Positions 39,471 to 52,675 are shown, counted from the stretch's first letter. The stretch: DNA of 64,000 nucleotides from Callaeas wilsoni (GCA_013398955.1 VWPU01012696.1:186001-250000), one strand, 5' to 3'. Notes: generated from the letters alone by a model not told the origin. Translations and numbers: made by a program.

Positions 39471-40655
39471 GCAAGTTATAAATAAAATCAGGATGGAAAG
39501 TTCATTCAAAAGTAAAGCAGCATAAAAACCTTGTTTCCTTTTCATATAGTATCACAAGACTCCTCTGCATCTCAGTTGGCAGTAGCCACAGGGTGCAGTC
39601 AAAGCTAAATATCTCTGCAGGCAGAAGGCCTAAGAGGTGCAGCTATGGGCCAGAGTACACTTTTATGCTTGCTGATATTTCAGGCATTTCCACATTCTCC
39701 CACTGCATTTCACAAGCAGGAGACACTGCAGCAGAAGAAAAGAAGACCTCTGTATAAGTTTGCAGAGACAGTGTTCCTGAAGACCAAACAGCTTGGGATC
39801 AGCCAGTTCCACAGTGCTGAAGCAGGACCACTACCTAATGTCCTCTTTCTAGGCCTGCTTATCATTGCATAGTCTGCTTCCCATTTCAGGCGTGTTGCAA
39901 CTGCCCTGAAAAAACTAGAAAGGGACTATGCTGCAGCCATCGTGACAAGACTTCTCTTTCCTTTAATCCAGTATAAAGTATTCTAAAAACGTCTAAGGCT
40001 AGTTAGCTCCATTTTACAGGCTGGTTAAATACCGGAGCTTGAAGCAGCAACCTGAAATCTATGCTTATCCTAAAACTCTAAGACCATGAGAATGAAAGAC
40101 TGTGATATTAAGATGAAAGAGCTGACGCAGTGAAACTGATATTGATGGTAGATTTCAATAAGTAAGTGCAGAATCGTATTCAGGTAAGTTTTCTTACAGT
40201 CACTATAAAGAACTTGCCTTCCAACGGCCATTCTTCTGAATGAAAAGAGAAGAGCATCTCTACAGGTGTTGACAGCTGACTACCCAATACCTCAACAAAA
40301 GCATTAGAAATTTTGATAAATTCCAAAATCTTGTTTTCCTCTGCCTTTCATCTGTGCACAGTTTGAATGTATTAGACAATACTCATTGTTTCCTGACTAC
40401 CTACACAAACGTGTTTAAATACAGTCAATTTCCATGAAATTCCTTGCTTGTGATTTCTGGGCAGAAGTTCTTTTATTGTTTTTATTTTTGTGCCTTGTTT
40501 TTTTGTTTGTTGTAAAAGTCGGAAATGACAAATTCATGATAAAAAGGAATAAAGAATGTTTGCGATTCACCTCAGGGGATCATATTTATTTCTATGTTCA
40601 ATTAGTTTAATGAACTTACTGTTACTCTCACTACACAAAACTCCTACATCTATAG

Positions 40656-40792
40656 GTAAGAACTTCATGCACGTAGCAGAAGATGAAAAAATTCCTCACT
40701 TCAAGTTCATTGCTGTTTTTGGAACTTGTAGAGGAATTGATTTGGCCAGCTTCCTCTCTGTTCAAATGGCCAATTTATTGGCAGAGGCCCAG
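40656..40792 (+). other. Exon-like segment, unrecognised
   Basis: A 137-bp segment lies between an acceptor-like ctcctacatctatag and a donor-like gcccag/gtaaca. It is open in one frame and reads KNFMHVAEDEKIPHFKFIAV then FGTCRGIDLASFLSVQMANL and LAEAQ. The composition is plausible for protein, but I recognise no family. The acceptor's pyrimidine tract is weak and no partner exon was found. Chance is a serious alternative. Confidence 0.2.
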
Positions 40793-42568
40793 GTAACAGG
40801 ATCTGTCTGCTTCATCTATTTTAAAACATCTGCAATGTAGACATCTCTATATGATCTACTTTCCTAGAACTCTTCCATAACAAGTGGAAGAACAAGCTAC
40901 TGCTATGTATCATCTCAAGGTAGGCATCTAAAGTATATCAGATGTATCATGCACCTCACATCCTACTCTCTTTACAAAAGTAATACAGGCAACTGTCTCA
41001 GGCACAGATATTCAAAATTACAGAAGTCAAATTCTTCCTTCAGATTGTTCTGTTGCAAGATCAAAATGGACACTAACAATAATTCTTCCATCTGTGGATC
41101 ATTAGATCCATTTTAGCATGCAAATTCTAACTAATAGGCCTTTCCGAGATAAAATGCTTGGAGCAAGCAGGCCCCTGAAACTAAACAAAAAGTGAACTCC
41201 AAGCTGCTGTAGGAAGGAGATCAGCAGGCTATCCATCTCTGAAGCCCAGTCATAAAAGAGGCTGGGAGTTATCTGGGCACAGAAGAAAACAGTGAACCAC
41301 CTGAAAAAAACATAGACTCCTTCAGGAAAATGAACTGCATGAAGAAGTACAGGAAGTCCTTTTTTTACTGCATGTGGTTGTCTTTCTGATGGGCAAGTGA
41401 TATATGTGCACACATTTCTCGAGGGAAAGGATTTTTCCTGAACTATAGGACGGGAGGAGCTCTGTGGGAAAAGGGAAGTTCAGTAGCTTCTATGTAGAGT
41501 CCAACCTCCAACTCAGTAGTTCCAATTTTTCTGCAAAAGTTGAAACTGGAGAGGTTTATCGGTAGAGATTCCAGGAAAATTAATGCCCAGTGTCACTGTC
41601 AAGCAGTCATTTGTGGGACCATCACTGGCATAGGTACAAGCCAGTGTACTATAATAGGCCCACAGTCAGTGAACTCATGAGCTGTGTTCAGGAAGCATTT
41701 TACAACAGCATTACCAGAAAGTCTAAGATACATAAGTGTCTTCATCACTTGGTTCAGAAATTACTCTTTTCCCCACAAGTTCAGTTATGTGCACTCTTCC
41801 GTCAAATTACTTCCAAAATCCTGTTATACAAATCTCATTTTTCTCAACAGCATGGTCAGCATAAACAATGTCAACTTACAAAACGTGATGCATGGAAGAC
41901 CTGCATGCCACAATTCCTATCTATGTAGACCACCTACCATCTGAAATATCCAACAAAAGCTAAAATGCCAAGGTGAAGTCTGTTCTACCATTGCATTTTG
42001 TTTGCAATAGCCACTTAGTAAATAAAAGAGGACTTTTATCCAACAAAAATACTTAGAGAAATAGATCATTTTTCTAAGAGTTCCCTGAACACTACATGGA
42101 GAATTATCTAGCTATAAGGAAAAAAATAATCCCAGTTAGGGACATACCATTCTATCCTGGAACCTGAATACAAAGTCATTAAACAGAGTTGGAAGAAAAT
42201 GCTGGAAGTAAATCTTTCCAAAACCGCATTCTTGAGACTTTAAGCAGCTTCTCAGTCTTATGAAATCAAGCAACAGGAGCAAATTCTCCATAATCCTAGC
42301 AGCACTGACACAGACTGCATGCATAACTTGTCTGTAGTAACTGCGATGAATGCTCCCTACAACAGGCCCCTGAGCAGCTCTGGCTGCCACACTTGGACAA
42401 ATGTAGGAGGGTTCACCCAGTGCACCAGAGCTTATCAAGGCATATAGGTAGTTGATAATAGGCAACTATAAGATACCAGCATGAACTGATATATCCAGGC
42501 TGTGCATGACAGAAATATCCAGCTGTCAGTGAAAGGCATTTCCCAGGAAACAATCATTCCATCTTCAT

Positions 42569-42598
42569 CTTTGTGGAGATATTTTCATCTCCACAAAG
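42569..42598. repeat. Perfect 12-bp inverted repeat, 6-nt loop
   Basis: ctttgtggagat and atctccacaaag are exact reverse complements around the loop attttc. No T-run follows and no function is evident. Confidence 0.9.
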
Positions 42599-43204
42599 GA
42601 AACATAACCTGAGAGCTCTCTTCATAGCATATTATGATGTCTCCCCTCAGCATTGACCTCTCCATATTCCACAAACTATACACTACATGTCTCGTTCCCT
42701 TAAGGGATCAGTATCTAGTCACCTCTGCCAGCTTCTCCTTTTCTTGCTTTCAATCTCTGTTTTTCTCTCCGTTCAGTACTTTTCACCCCAATGTACCTTC
42801 TGTGTCCTATGCAACAAAGCCTATTTCTTGCAGAGATGATTCAGCTGATGCATAATTAAGTAAATTCTTACTAATTGTTCTTAACATGTATTTTGTTTTG
42901 AAAACTGCTATCTCTATTTTGAGACCTGGAAGACACTTCGGGCACATGTCCAAGGTAATTTTCCTTCCTCAAGAATATTAGCAGGTCTACTAAAGAACAC
43001 TGACTGTGCCTACAAAAGCCTATCCTGTCTACTGATCCTTAGAAAGTCCTGTCAAAGGCTAAAATATTCCCATGATCAGTTTTCCTGAAGAGTTAAATTT
43101 CCTATTTAAATTTCCCAAATGCTTTTAATAATATACATTTTATGAAGTTATCCTTAGTTTTTGCTTGCGCTATGTAATGTATTCACGATGAAGTAGCAAA
43201 GAGA

Positions 43205-44110
43205 CAAATAGTCAACTCTGAAATTTTTGCTGATGGTATTAAGTTATTCAATATTATAAAGATGGGAAATGATTTTGAAGAAGAACTTCATATTAAATAA
43301 CTGGGCAATAAAACAGTATATGAAATCCAATGTAGAGAAACAAAAATTTATGCACATTTGTAAAAATAACACAGACATTCTTCATGGAGTACTATGCTCT
43401 GAACTGATGCAATTGTGGGGCTAGAATATATATTTAGGTTGAAAAATATTATTCAATAATTGTCAAGATCGGAAATTAAATGTTAGGAGCAATTACATAA
43501 GTAACAGAGAACAAAACAGAAAGCATCATTAGGATGTGATGTAAATCCATGGTGCATCACTTTCTGAGATACTGTGTGGGATTCATGTCTCTCCATTAAA
43601 AAGTGTACACGGAATCTGAAAGGAAAAAAAAGTAATGTGTAAACTTAAGGATTTGGAAGGGATTCTGTACAAGGAATGATTAACAAGATTAACTTCTGGC
43701 TAAAGAGATGACAGAGACAAGAATGATGTGGCTATAAAGTCATCTGTGACTTAGACAAGGTGAACAGTCAAAAGCTCACTCCACCTTCTGGTATAAGAAC
43801 TGAGGACAGCAAATATGCCTTACAACACAAGCCAAAGAGAAGAGCTTTTTTTTCGCAAGCAATGCACAGCTGAGCTGTGAAACTCCTTCCGTGAAAAAAC
43901 TGAAGGTGAAAAATATTGACATTTTCTCCATGAAGGATGGTAGAAAAATCTATCGCGGGACGTGGAAAACAAAAAATTACCTCTGTTCCAGTAACCTCAG
44001 TGTCACTGCAGGCTGAGTGTCAGAACAATTTGGAGAAGCCTGCTGACAGAAACAGGATATTGATCTCAATGAACCTTCTATATGAATCCATGCAGACACT
44101 CAATAGCTTT
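43205..44110 (+). mobile_element. Very old CR1-type LINE: ORF2 3' half and 3' UTR
   Basis: Landmarks of a CR1/L3-type ORF2 and tail appear in the right order on the + strand. They are: gaaatttttgctgatggtat (a decayed FADD catalytic box, reading FADG); atgaaatccaatgtagagaa with atgcacatttgtaaaaata; gagaacaaaacagaaagcatc; aaatccatggtgcatcact with gatactgtgtggg; gcaatgcacagctgagctgt with gaaactcctt; and ttctccatgaaggatggtag. A 3' UTR-like acaggatattgatctcaatg aaccttc follows. Stops and frameshifts interrupt it throughout. It resembles ancient CR1 subfamilies shared with crocodiles and turtles more than the young avian copies elsewhere in the window, so it probably predates modern birds. Confidence 0.82.
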
Positions 44111-46670
44111 TTCTGGGCCTGAATTGCTAAAGTTCTTATGGAATGTCCCTACTGTCCCACCATTGGTAGGAGTTGGATGACTTCTTTATCAGAAGTAACT
44201 CAGAACAACTATCCTCTGGGCAAGTTGCTTGTCAAGGTGACCTTTTTTAAAGATGCAGTCCTCTTTGATGGAAAGTGTTCCAGATTAGCCAGAATGATCA
44301 AATATCTTCACTGGTGAATCCCTTAAACTGACAGCTTTTGGGCTGGCAGTTTTATACTGACTGACTCTAAATCTCCAGCAGTCTAAATCTCTGAGGAGTT
44401 TTAGCCCAAAAAAGAGATAGTTTTTGAAAAGAGAGAAAACAGAGTAGTGCTGCCTTCCAGCAAAATACGTATACACAAAGCAGATGAAGCATGTTTAAAG
44501 AGTTTCCACAAACTAACACTAGCCTAGGCATGCCTAACACCTTTAAAAATTATGCATGAGCTGCAGGGAGGCCATGTCATCTTGCTGTTCAGAATGTTTG
44601 CCATGTCTTAAAAAGACAAAATATCCCATGTGCATTTTAATTGATTAAACAGTCCATAATAGCTTCAAAGTAAAATTCTCAACTTTCATTAATTCTTGAA
44701 ATTATTAATGATATTCATGGGCTCAAAAATATTATTCTATCAAAAAATCCCCAGACTTATGAGCTCATCTAAATTAAAACACACTGTTTGCATTATTCAT
44801 GTTGAGAACTTCATTTTATTTCAGTGGGATTATTCATTACAGGAAAGATTGTGAGTGCGGTCACTGGGCTCCAACTGCAGCTACTGTTCCCCAGTCTGAG
44901 ATGATTCTTGTCCATCTGCTTATGCACTCATGGCTCTTTACTATGATATCTGAAAACCTCCTTCTTTGTTACTTGCTAATATTGTCAGATATCTGTTGAA
45001 ATACACCACATTAAAAAAAAATAAAAAGGTAAGATTATAGATACAATCAATTTTCAGTGTTTGTTGTCTTCTGAAAATGTTGGGCATCCTGGTAGCACAC
45101 ATTCAGAGTATCAAGGCTTGATCTATCTTCTTTAGGAGCGCACTTAACAAGTCTCTAGCTAATTTATGTCATCTAAATCTCCATCACCCTGTGACCACGA
45201 TTTAAGCAAGCCTTCCTTCTTGAGGTGTCCAACAACATCCTGTGTCTCCACCTCTTTTGTCCTTATATAATGTTTCGCTTTCTCCAGAGATAATCCTTAT
45301 CAAACTTCTTTTAACTTCTTTTGAAGGTTGTGTGGGGTTTCTTGTTTTGTTTTGTTTTGTTTTTTTATTTGTGCAAGGTGGCTTTGCACCACCTGTGGCA
45401 CAGAAAGGAAGATGTCAGTGACAAGGTAGCAGAGGCAGAAAAACATTGCCACATTAGAGAACAAAGATATAAATTCTGCAGTGCCGTATGCAGTTAGATT
45501 TTTTCAGAGACTATCTCAATTGTGGTCTGTAGTACTCCTTAACACAGGGAAAAATACAGTTCCTATGTACTTCCTCCCATCCTGGCTGCCCCATGTTAGG
45601 ATCATGTTAAGTTCTTGGTCAATATGCTCTGAATATATCCATTAGCACTGAAGCTGCACCCTTGAGAAGCTGAGAATAGAGTCTCCAACACTCATCTGTA
45701 ATTCCACTTCAGCCTTCTCCTTTCAGTTCGTGGGAGAGTTCACCTTTTATTTCCTGGCCTCTGATCAAAACAAGCTAATTACCAAAGCAGCATGAAGCTG
45801 GGATGATTGACAGATAAGACCCCATGAGTGAATAAAAAGCTGCATTTTGAAAGGATAAAACAATAAAGATGTTTCGACAAGAAGATAAACAGCAGGCTTC
45901 CAGCAGGGAGTGTTAAAAGGTTCCCAGAACATCACACCAGAGTTAGTTTTTGTCATCTGGCTTCACGAGAAGTGACAATCTCAGCTGATGGTATATGATT
46001 AACTCTAGCTCATGCGTTCAACTTGTGAGGCAACTGATATTCTGAGAACACCAGAGGAGAAGGAGACAGGTAGCAGATTACTTCCAAAATTGCTTGAAAA
46101 AATACTTGTAAGTTTTCTGGAGGCTGTTGGAGAAAGGAGACACAGAGCAGAAATAAGTGTTCAGTGCACCTCCTCTTTGTAGCTACTTGGATGTGGGTAA
46201 GGAAGAAATTTGAGCTGAGTTAGCTAACACAGCCAAACAGCGAACACTCATACATAAACCTGTAAAAAGGAATAAGGCATTGTCACCGTGAAGCATTATA
46301 TCCACTAAGCACAGATTTTTGTATAGTAATTTAAAGGAAGTCTAACAATTCTAATAAAAGTTTTTATATGTCTGGATAACTGATTGTATGAGGAGTTTCT
46401 TCATGGTGATGTCATTGCTACTCATCTCTTGTAACCGTCAAAATAAACTGAATTAACTAATTCAAGACGGCAAAGTCATCATGAGTTACATGTTGCCACG
46501 CCATTCAAAATTGCATTTACAGACCTGTTCTATTCCTCCTTAGTTACATGACAAAGAGTAAATTTCAAATAAATTATTAAATGCAAAACCAAATTCTACC
46601 ATTACAGTCAGTTTATTAATTAAACATTCTATTCTTAATTGTCTGCTGTGCCATAATGCCTGTAAAAATA
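44111..46670. other. AT-rich sequence without a recognisable gene
   Basis: Contains a (TTTTG)n tract (listed separately) and short random frames. Nothing else recognised. Confidence 0.6.
45343..45367 (+). repeat. (TTTTG)n microsatellite
   Basis: Four TTTTG-type units run into a T tract. Confidence 0.9.
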
Positions 46671-46710
46671 TAGGTCCCTTCCAATTCCAGATATTGTCTG
46701 ATCCTGCGAT
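46671..46710 (+). mobile_element. Possible CR1 or SINE tail relic
   Basis: taggtcccttccaattccag followed by atattgtctgatcctg resembles the last ~40 bp of a CR1 or CR1-tailed SINE on the + strand. No head or body is recognisable upstream. Confidence 0.4.
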
Positions 46711-46818
46711 AGAAGTTTGCTGTGATATTTTGTGAATGGAAATTAATACAGAAATAAGTTTCTATACATGTTCTTATTTGTCCTAGGAAACTTAAAGCAT
46801 GATTTGGTCTTAACGCCT

Positions 46819-47258
46819 TGTAGAGGCTGACCTGGAGCAGAGGCTAGACAGAGTGAAAGGATAAAGGGTAGGTATTTATTGAAAGGCCTTCACAGGGTAC
46901 ACCTTGGGCAGTGCAGGAGTCTCACAGAGACTACACCCAGGATGGACACAGTCACGCGTTTTCGGACAGATATAAGTTTTGTCCATTTGCATATCAGAGG
47001 TTAATTGTCCAATTACAGCTTCAGGCAGTGGAGTCCCATTCTCTCAGTTTGCTCCCCCCCAACTCACTTTTGTTTACATTTCTCGGGACCCGAAACAGTG
47101 AGGTGTCCTTGATTCTCAGGCCTAGAGAGGAATTGTTGCGTCTGACCAAAATGGGACAAGCAGTTGCTAACACTCTATATGGAGATCAGAGTTACACACT
47201 AAAGAATTGCAGGATTACAAATATATGAAAATATAAAAGCTAAAATCGTAAGGCATCA
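46819..47258 (-). mobile_element. LTR of an endogenous retrovirus, solo
   Basis: This ~440-bp stretch reads on the minus strand as an avian LTR that I recognise as widespread in passerines. It starts TGATGCCTTACG and ends CAGCCTCTACA. A polyadenylation signal AATAAA (complement of 46,875-46,880) lies about 60 bp before the end, preceded by a ttatatct TATA-like segment about 80 bp further upstream. No viral genes are attached on either side. I find no clear target-site duplication (acgcct on one side, gtctga on the other), so the ends may be slightly misplaced or the duplication may have decayed. The 105-codon open frame on the + strand is a by-product. Confidence 0.8.
46875..46880 (-). terminator. 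Polyadenylation signal of the minus-strand LTR
   Basis: tttatt on the + strand is AATAAA on the minus strand, at the expected distance from the LTR's 3' end. Confidence 0.65.
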
Positions 47259-50200
47259 GTCTGACATTACATTTATATGCTACATCATAATGAATATTTT
47301 GTGGCTTGCAGGACAGTCTCCTGTGTCAAACTGTAATAGGATCAGACAATCTATCTTGATTAATTATATTAATTAAATTGATTATATTATCGCGTCATAT
47401 TAGAACCATGTAGTGGGCTACTAATCATATTAAATCACAGTACAGATTCCATTTTGGCAGATTATTTTCTGATTTTTAAAATATGTTACAGGAAAACCAT
47501 AGACCGGAAAATATAGGACCAAATACAATTTTGGGGAAATAAACACTCCTTAGAAGCCTGGTGCTTTATTTAAGGCAATATTAAATTTCTATTTAACTTG
47601 CATCTCTGTGAATACACAGAATTATTTTGATGATTCACAGAGGATTGTCAGTAGTGCTTTGAACATAGATGTGAAAAGTGAAATTGAGACAAACAAAAAC
47701 AATAAGAAAGAGGAAATATCTTGTGCAAGTCATCAAAAATATTATGTTGGTGTACAGCTATAATTTATAACCATGTACACAGGACTGAGGAAAAAACACT
47801 CAACTAGATTTCTGCATGTTTACAGTAATTCTGGGGAAAAAAATAGATTGCTGCAACATCACAAAGCCCATTTGTTATTAAATGTAGATTTCCTGTTTAG
47901 AGGACCACCCAAGTGCAAATATTTGCTTTTACAAGTGCTTTAAAATGCTAAGTCACATTAGTTCAACATATAAATACAGAAATAATTTTGCTTAAGCACT
48001 TTCTCTTTCTAAAGAGAGAAGAAATATACTGGATTAATCACCTCATACAGCCTTAAGACCAGGTCAAATCCAAAACTGTATTTGATGTCTTGGTGTTTAT
48101 TTCATGTTCTCTGTATGGTGCCAGCATACCCAAGAGGAATCAAAAAAACACACTAAGTCTCACACTTGATTTTGAAATTGGAGTAATAATTTACTTGTTA
48201 AGAAAAAATATTATTCTTTGTCCAAAGTATCAGGCTACTAAATGTTAGGCAGTCCTCATGCTGTTTCATAGGTTCCCTGCCCAACCTTTCAGTCAAAAGC
48301 CTTGGCTGAGTATTCTGTATATCAAATTGCTCCTTTACGCTCACAAGGGAAATATGCCAGAAAATGGCTTCTGCACCTCATATATTACCTGAGCATAAAA
48401 TAGATATTTTTAAGAGATGTCAAGTTCAAGGATTAGGAACCTCTTGAAAGAAGCTCACTTGGGTAAGGAGGAAATCTTTACTCTAACTGGAGTAAAAAGT
48501 AGCTCATCCTACTACTGGATGAGCTGTAACATCTTAGCGTTGCCATCCAGAGAGTGCTAAAGCAGACATCAAAGAGAACCAAACTAAAAGTAAGAGAACA
48601 GAATGAGAAAAAGTAGAGGCTGAAGCAGGAGTATACATCTCATATATGTTGCTTTATATCAGCTAGACCCATCAGCACTTCTAAAAGTGATGGGGTTTTT
48701 ATGTCAACGTAGTCTTGAATGCAAATACAAACACAAACAGGCTAAGATTTCATTCCCGTTTTCATTCCCAATATTTTCTTTTCAAATAAACAAATTTCAG
48801 GTATATCCTTTTTTAGACTTTGAATAAAATGCCTGTAAATATTATGAGCCTAGATTCATGTGGTGTCTTGGATTGAAAGAAGCATTATTTTATTTGCACA
48901 TAGTGAACCATGAAATCACAAGTTAATTTAAAAGATATATTGTTTTTTAAACTTACAGAATATGTAGCATTTAGAGTAAGGTGAACAAACAAATTTACTC
49001 TGTCTATAGAAAAACACAATATAATTTTACACTGTTTTGTTCCTCTACATAGTCACTGATCACTGTCAGCGAGTTAGAACAAAATTTGAAACAACAAATT
49101 AAATCAACTCAGCTATTCCCCCCTCTGTCCAAAAAACCCCAGTTAAACTGCTCTATGTTCATATAATTATACCATTCAGTTTTATTACCTTGTCTTACAT
49201 TAGTTCTGGGAGTCCAAAGGAGGTTTTGGAAGTCCTAAATAAGATTTAGCATATAATACGAGACTTTCATTTTAAAAGTAGGAGTCTTTATTTCACCTTC
49301 CAAGTGTGAAGTTTGGACACAAAAACCTCACAGTGGTCATTAGACCAAAAATAATTGTCTTTCTTTGCGAGTAAACCTCACATTAGCTTGGTTCAAGGCT
49401 TAATCAACATGTCTGTTCACTTCTTCCTAGCTCAAAGACTTCTGAAAGGTTATCAATAGTATCTGCAATAGTATGTAAAGTAGAAAAAAAAAAGTAAATT
49501 ATTATAACTTCTTAATAATAGGCTTAAAAACCATGACCACAATTATAGTTCTCCATAATACATTCTTTAGAATTGTAAGATTTACTCTACCACCTTTCAG
49601 ATCTCTTCTGACATCTGCTAACAACCTACTATTCCAAAGCCTCGTGCCAATTCTACATCTATAAATCACCAACCCAGCCAAGACTCACTACATTGTTGGA
49701 AATAGTCTACATGATACAGGAAGCTAAGTACAGAGTTAGCTCTTGGAGAATGTCTTGGTGCAATCACTAAGACTTCATCTGCTTCTTGTGATGGTTCCTG
49801 CCAGATTCAAGATAACAAAATTGTGTAGAAAACACTTTTCCTTTTCTCTTTTCTTTTTAATGTACATTTTTCCAAATACTTTACTGTACAACTGAAACCA
49901 GACCAGATATTTCAACTAAGAGTATAATGGTTTGAGGAAGACAGGAGAAAGCAAAAATGGGGTTAAAGAAGAAAATGTAAACTCACATATATACAACAGC
50001 TCTCTGCTGGGATGTTGCATTAGAGCAAAGAAGTTGTGTGTTTCTACTGTGACAAGTGCTGCACTTTCTGCCACTACTGTTTTCTCAGGAATTAAACATT
50101 ATGAATTCAAAAGCTCTCTCTCACTGTCTGGAAAGCTGTGCTGCAGTCCCATTTTAAAATAAATTTAAAAATCCCCAATATCATAGTTGGCCTATTCATT

Positions 50201-52254
50201 ACGGTTTAATATCAAAAATGGTAACATAATCAGTGGAAATTATGGTATCATTTAAACATTTCACTTCTCTTTGGATTTTTTTTTCAAGATAGTTGAGTAT
50301 AGCACAAAAAAAAATGATAATTCCTTAAGGAATAGTGCTTCATTGAACACATTGCTGTATTAAAGGCTTCTAAGGAGGCTTAGCATCCTATCTTCAATTT
50401 AAGGCATAAGAGCTTGGAACTCTATGAAGCATCACTGCCAGAGAAGCTAGGATCCCATTAAATAGAGTTTCTTACCTCACAATTAATTTAAAAATACATT
50501 CATTCATTAAGCTTCATGTCAAAGCAATATTAGAAAACCATGTTAAGTAATAATTTTAATGTAAAAAATATTAAATTCCTTCAGTTTGGTCTGGACCAGT
50601 AGCTAGAGAGCTATCCAGCAGAAGTAGTTAATGGGGAAGTATAGCTTCAGCTTCAGTGATTGCAGAACTATTAAATACAGCTTATCCTCTACAGCACAGA
50701 TATTTCTGACTCAAAAGCAGAAACTGTATAGCAAATGCATGTAGAAAATATCTCCTTTCAGAAAAAAAGCATGTTGGTTGTGCAATTCCACATAATGTTC
50801 ATGTTAGCAATTCACTGATTCTAAGGGATGCTTGTGAGACGCTCTGAAGCTAAGTCTAATAAAATACTTTTAATTTAAATCTTGCTTTGTTCCCAAATTC
50901 ACAGTACTGCATTTCCATAAGGGTATCATGAGGAAAGGTTGAGTAAATGAAAACCTGACTGGTAAACAAAAGCAACAAAATATGTTTCCTAATTACTAAA
51001 GGAATCAACTCAGCCCATGTGTATATATTTTGCAGTGTATTCATAAAAATGTTTACTAGTTTTTGAAAGAGAGCACTTGCGTAAGAGTTTGTTATGCAAT
51101 GCTTGATCGGAATTTTTCAGGGAAAATTGTAGATAATCCAATATTTACTACTACACTTTGGGGCATAAAAGAAGGGGAAAATACATTTTTCCTGGAGACA
51201 TCCAAGTGTCTCTCCACTAACAGAAGTTTTTAGAGTGCAGTGAGAAATGAGAGCTTCCCAGGAGTGTAGTTTGCAGATTGGAACAGATACAGATTGCTTC
51301 AAAGGAACAAGGAGCGGGCACACCATGAGACCTCCAAAGGGACGGAAATACGGAATTCCTGCAAAGAGACAGACTGTGCTCTGCTGTTACCAAGAAAGAC
51401 GCTTGTTTAAGAGTTTTAAAACAAATCCAGGACATAGGATATTTCCTGCAAAGGCAACACAGACAGAGAATTATCCACCATGCCCAATTTTTTGTCTTCT
51501 TCAAATGACTGTGCTTTCTCTCTTTTAGAAAATCCCATGATCTGTTGCTGAATAACCCCTGGGTTTTAAAACCTCTTTAGTGTTTCGATGTGTGCACAGT
51601 AAGGGATGAGTTTAGAGAACTTATCTTGAAGTGCTGTCACAAAACCACTCAACACAAAGCTCACATTATTTTTCTGAAAATCTTCCCTCAAAAATGTCAT
51701 TTATGATCTACGGGATCACATGATTATCAGCCTTTCTAGTTCTCCACCTCCTCCTTCCCCCAAAGTTTGCAATGAATTATACAGTTAGAAAGCCAAGAGA
51801 ATATTTCATCCACATCTAAGAAATGAAAAACCCTTCCAAGATCACTACAACAAACTCAGTAAATTCTCTTACAAAAGGCAAAATCTTTGAAGAGCTAAAG
51901 TACCTCAGGGAAGTGGTGGAGAGATCAGAGGCAGGTGATGTGTCCTGGGTTAACTGCTAAGTGACAGTTCTGCTGCTATATTTCTGATAATAGAAAAACA
52001 AAGTCACAAAGTGATCTGCAGGAAAAAAAGAAAAAAAAAAGAAAGAAAAAAGGATAAAATCCTTCTTGAACTCAAAGTTATCATTTGCAGATTTGAAAGG
52101 GAATCTTCCCACACCTGCTGCCAATTACTGTTACATCAACTAAAGGACACCTCTGCGTAGTTAAAAGTCATATTCATTATTTGATTGTACAGGATACTGA
52201 GTAGCATGATTTAGCTTTGAAGTTAAAAATCTACCCTTCCACCCTTCCCAGATC
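47259..52254. other. AT-rich sequence without a recognisable gene
   Basis: Short random frames. At 51,217-51,528 both strands are open for about 95 codons without a recognisable motif. A purine tract of A with scattered G lies at 52,020-52,058. No repeat could be named. Confidence 0.55.
52020..52058 (+). repeat. A/G-rich purine tract
   Basis: A run of A broken only by single or paired G. Low complexity, with no evident function. Confidence 0.9.
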
Positions 52255-52520
52255 CTCGATCCAGGTGATGCCACAGCCTACAGCTCCTAAAGCGGCCAGA
52301 ATCAGGATGAGAAGAATCTTCACCACAGTCCCAGCGGTGGCCGGTGATGCCCAGACAGTGCCACAGCACGGACAGCAAGCCGCCTCCGCGCTCCTTCCCC
52401 TGCCGTTCTCCTCCCCTTACACCACCTGCCCGCTCACCCCCTCCACCTCTCAGCTGCCAGGGTGGATTCACAACTCCCCAAAGATGATCCCGGCACAGAC
52501 TTACACTCTACCAGCCTTAA
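52255..52520. other. CpG-rich island with open frames on both strands
   Basis: This is the only clearly CpG-rich segment of the window. About ten CpG dinucleotides fall in ~200 bp (for example agccgcctccgcgctcc near 52,380), against very few elsewhere. The + strand frame (108 codons, ending 52,543) and one minus frame (82 codons) are open. A second minus frame, without an ATG, reads TAGTVVKILLILILAALGAV then GCGITWIEDLGRVEG before a stop near 52,239. Its central part resembles a signal peptide or single membrane segment. I recognise no gene. It could be an unmethylated promoter-like island, an exon of a richer-GC gene, or chance. Confidence 0.35.
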
Positions 52521-52675
52521 GAAAGCTCACAAGTACTTGCTGAACTATTTTTAAGCCTTTTTTTTTTAATTGCTAGTTATTTTCAAGTGCTGGTTATTTT
52601 TTTGAATTCATAAATATGAGAATTGTTATAAAAAGGTGGGCATTTCATCCCAGCTCTTAGTTTTTATCATTTCTC

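Larger units (their letters stand above)
31577..43204. other. Long AT-rich stretch without a recognisable gene or repeat
   Basis: This 11.6-kb stretch holds no repeat that I can name. Small hairpins occur at 39,422-39,470 and 42,569-42,598. An exon-like frame at 40,656-40,792 is listed separately. Frames of 70-112 codons occur on both strands (for example 41,102-41,413 minus and 41,590-41,928 plus) without recognisable motifs. Confidence 0.5.

Noticed and set aside
46911..47228. 105-codon plus-strand frame
   Set aside because: It falls inside the minus-strand LTR and is a by-product.
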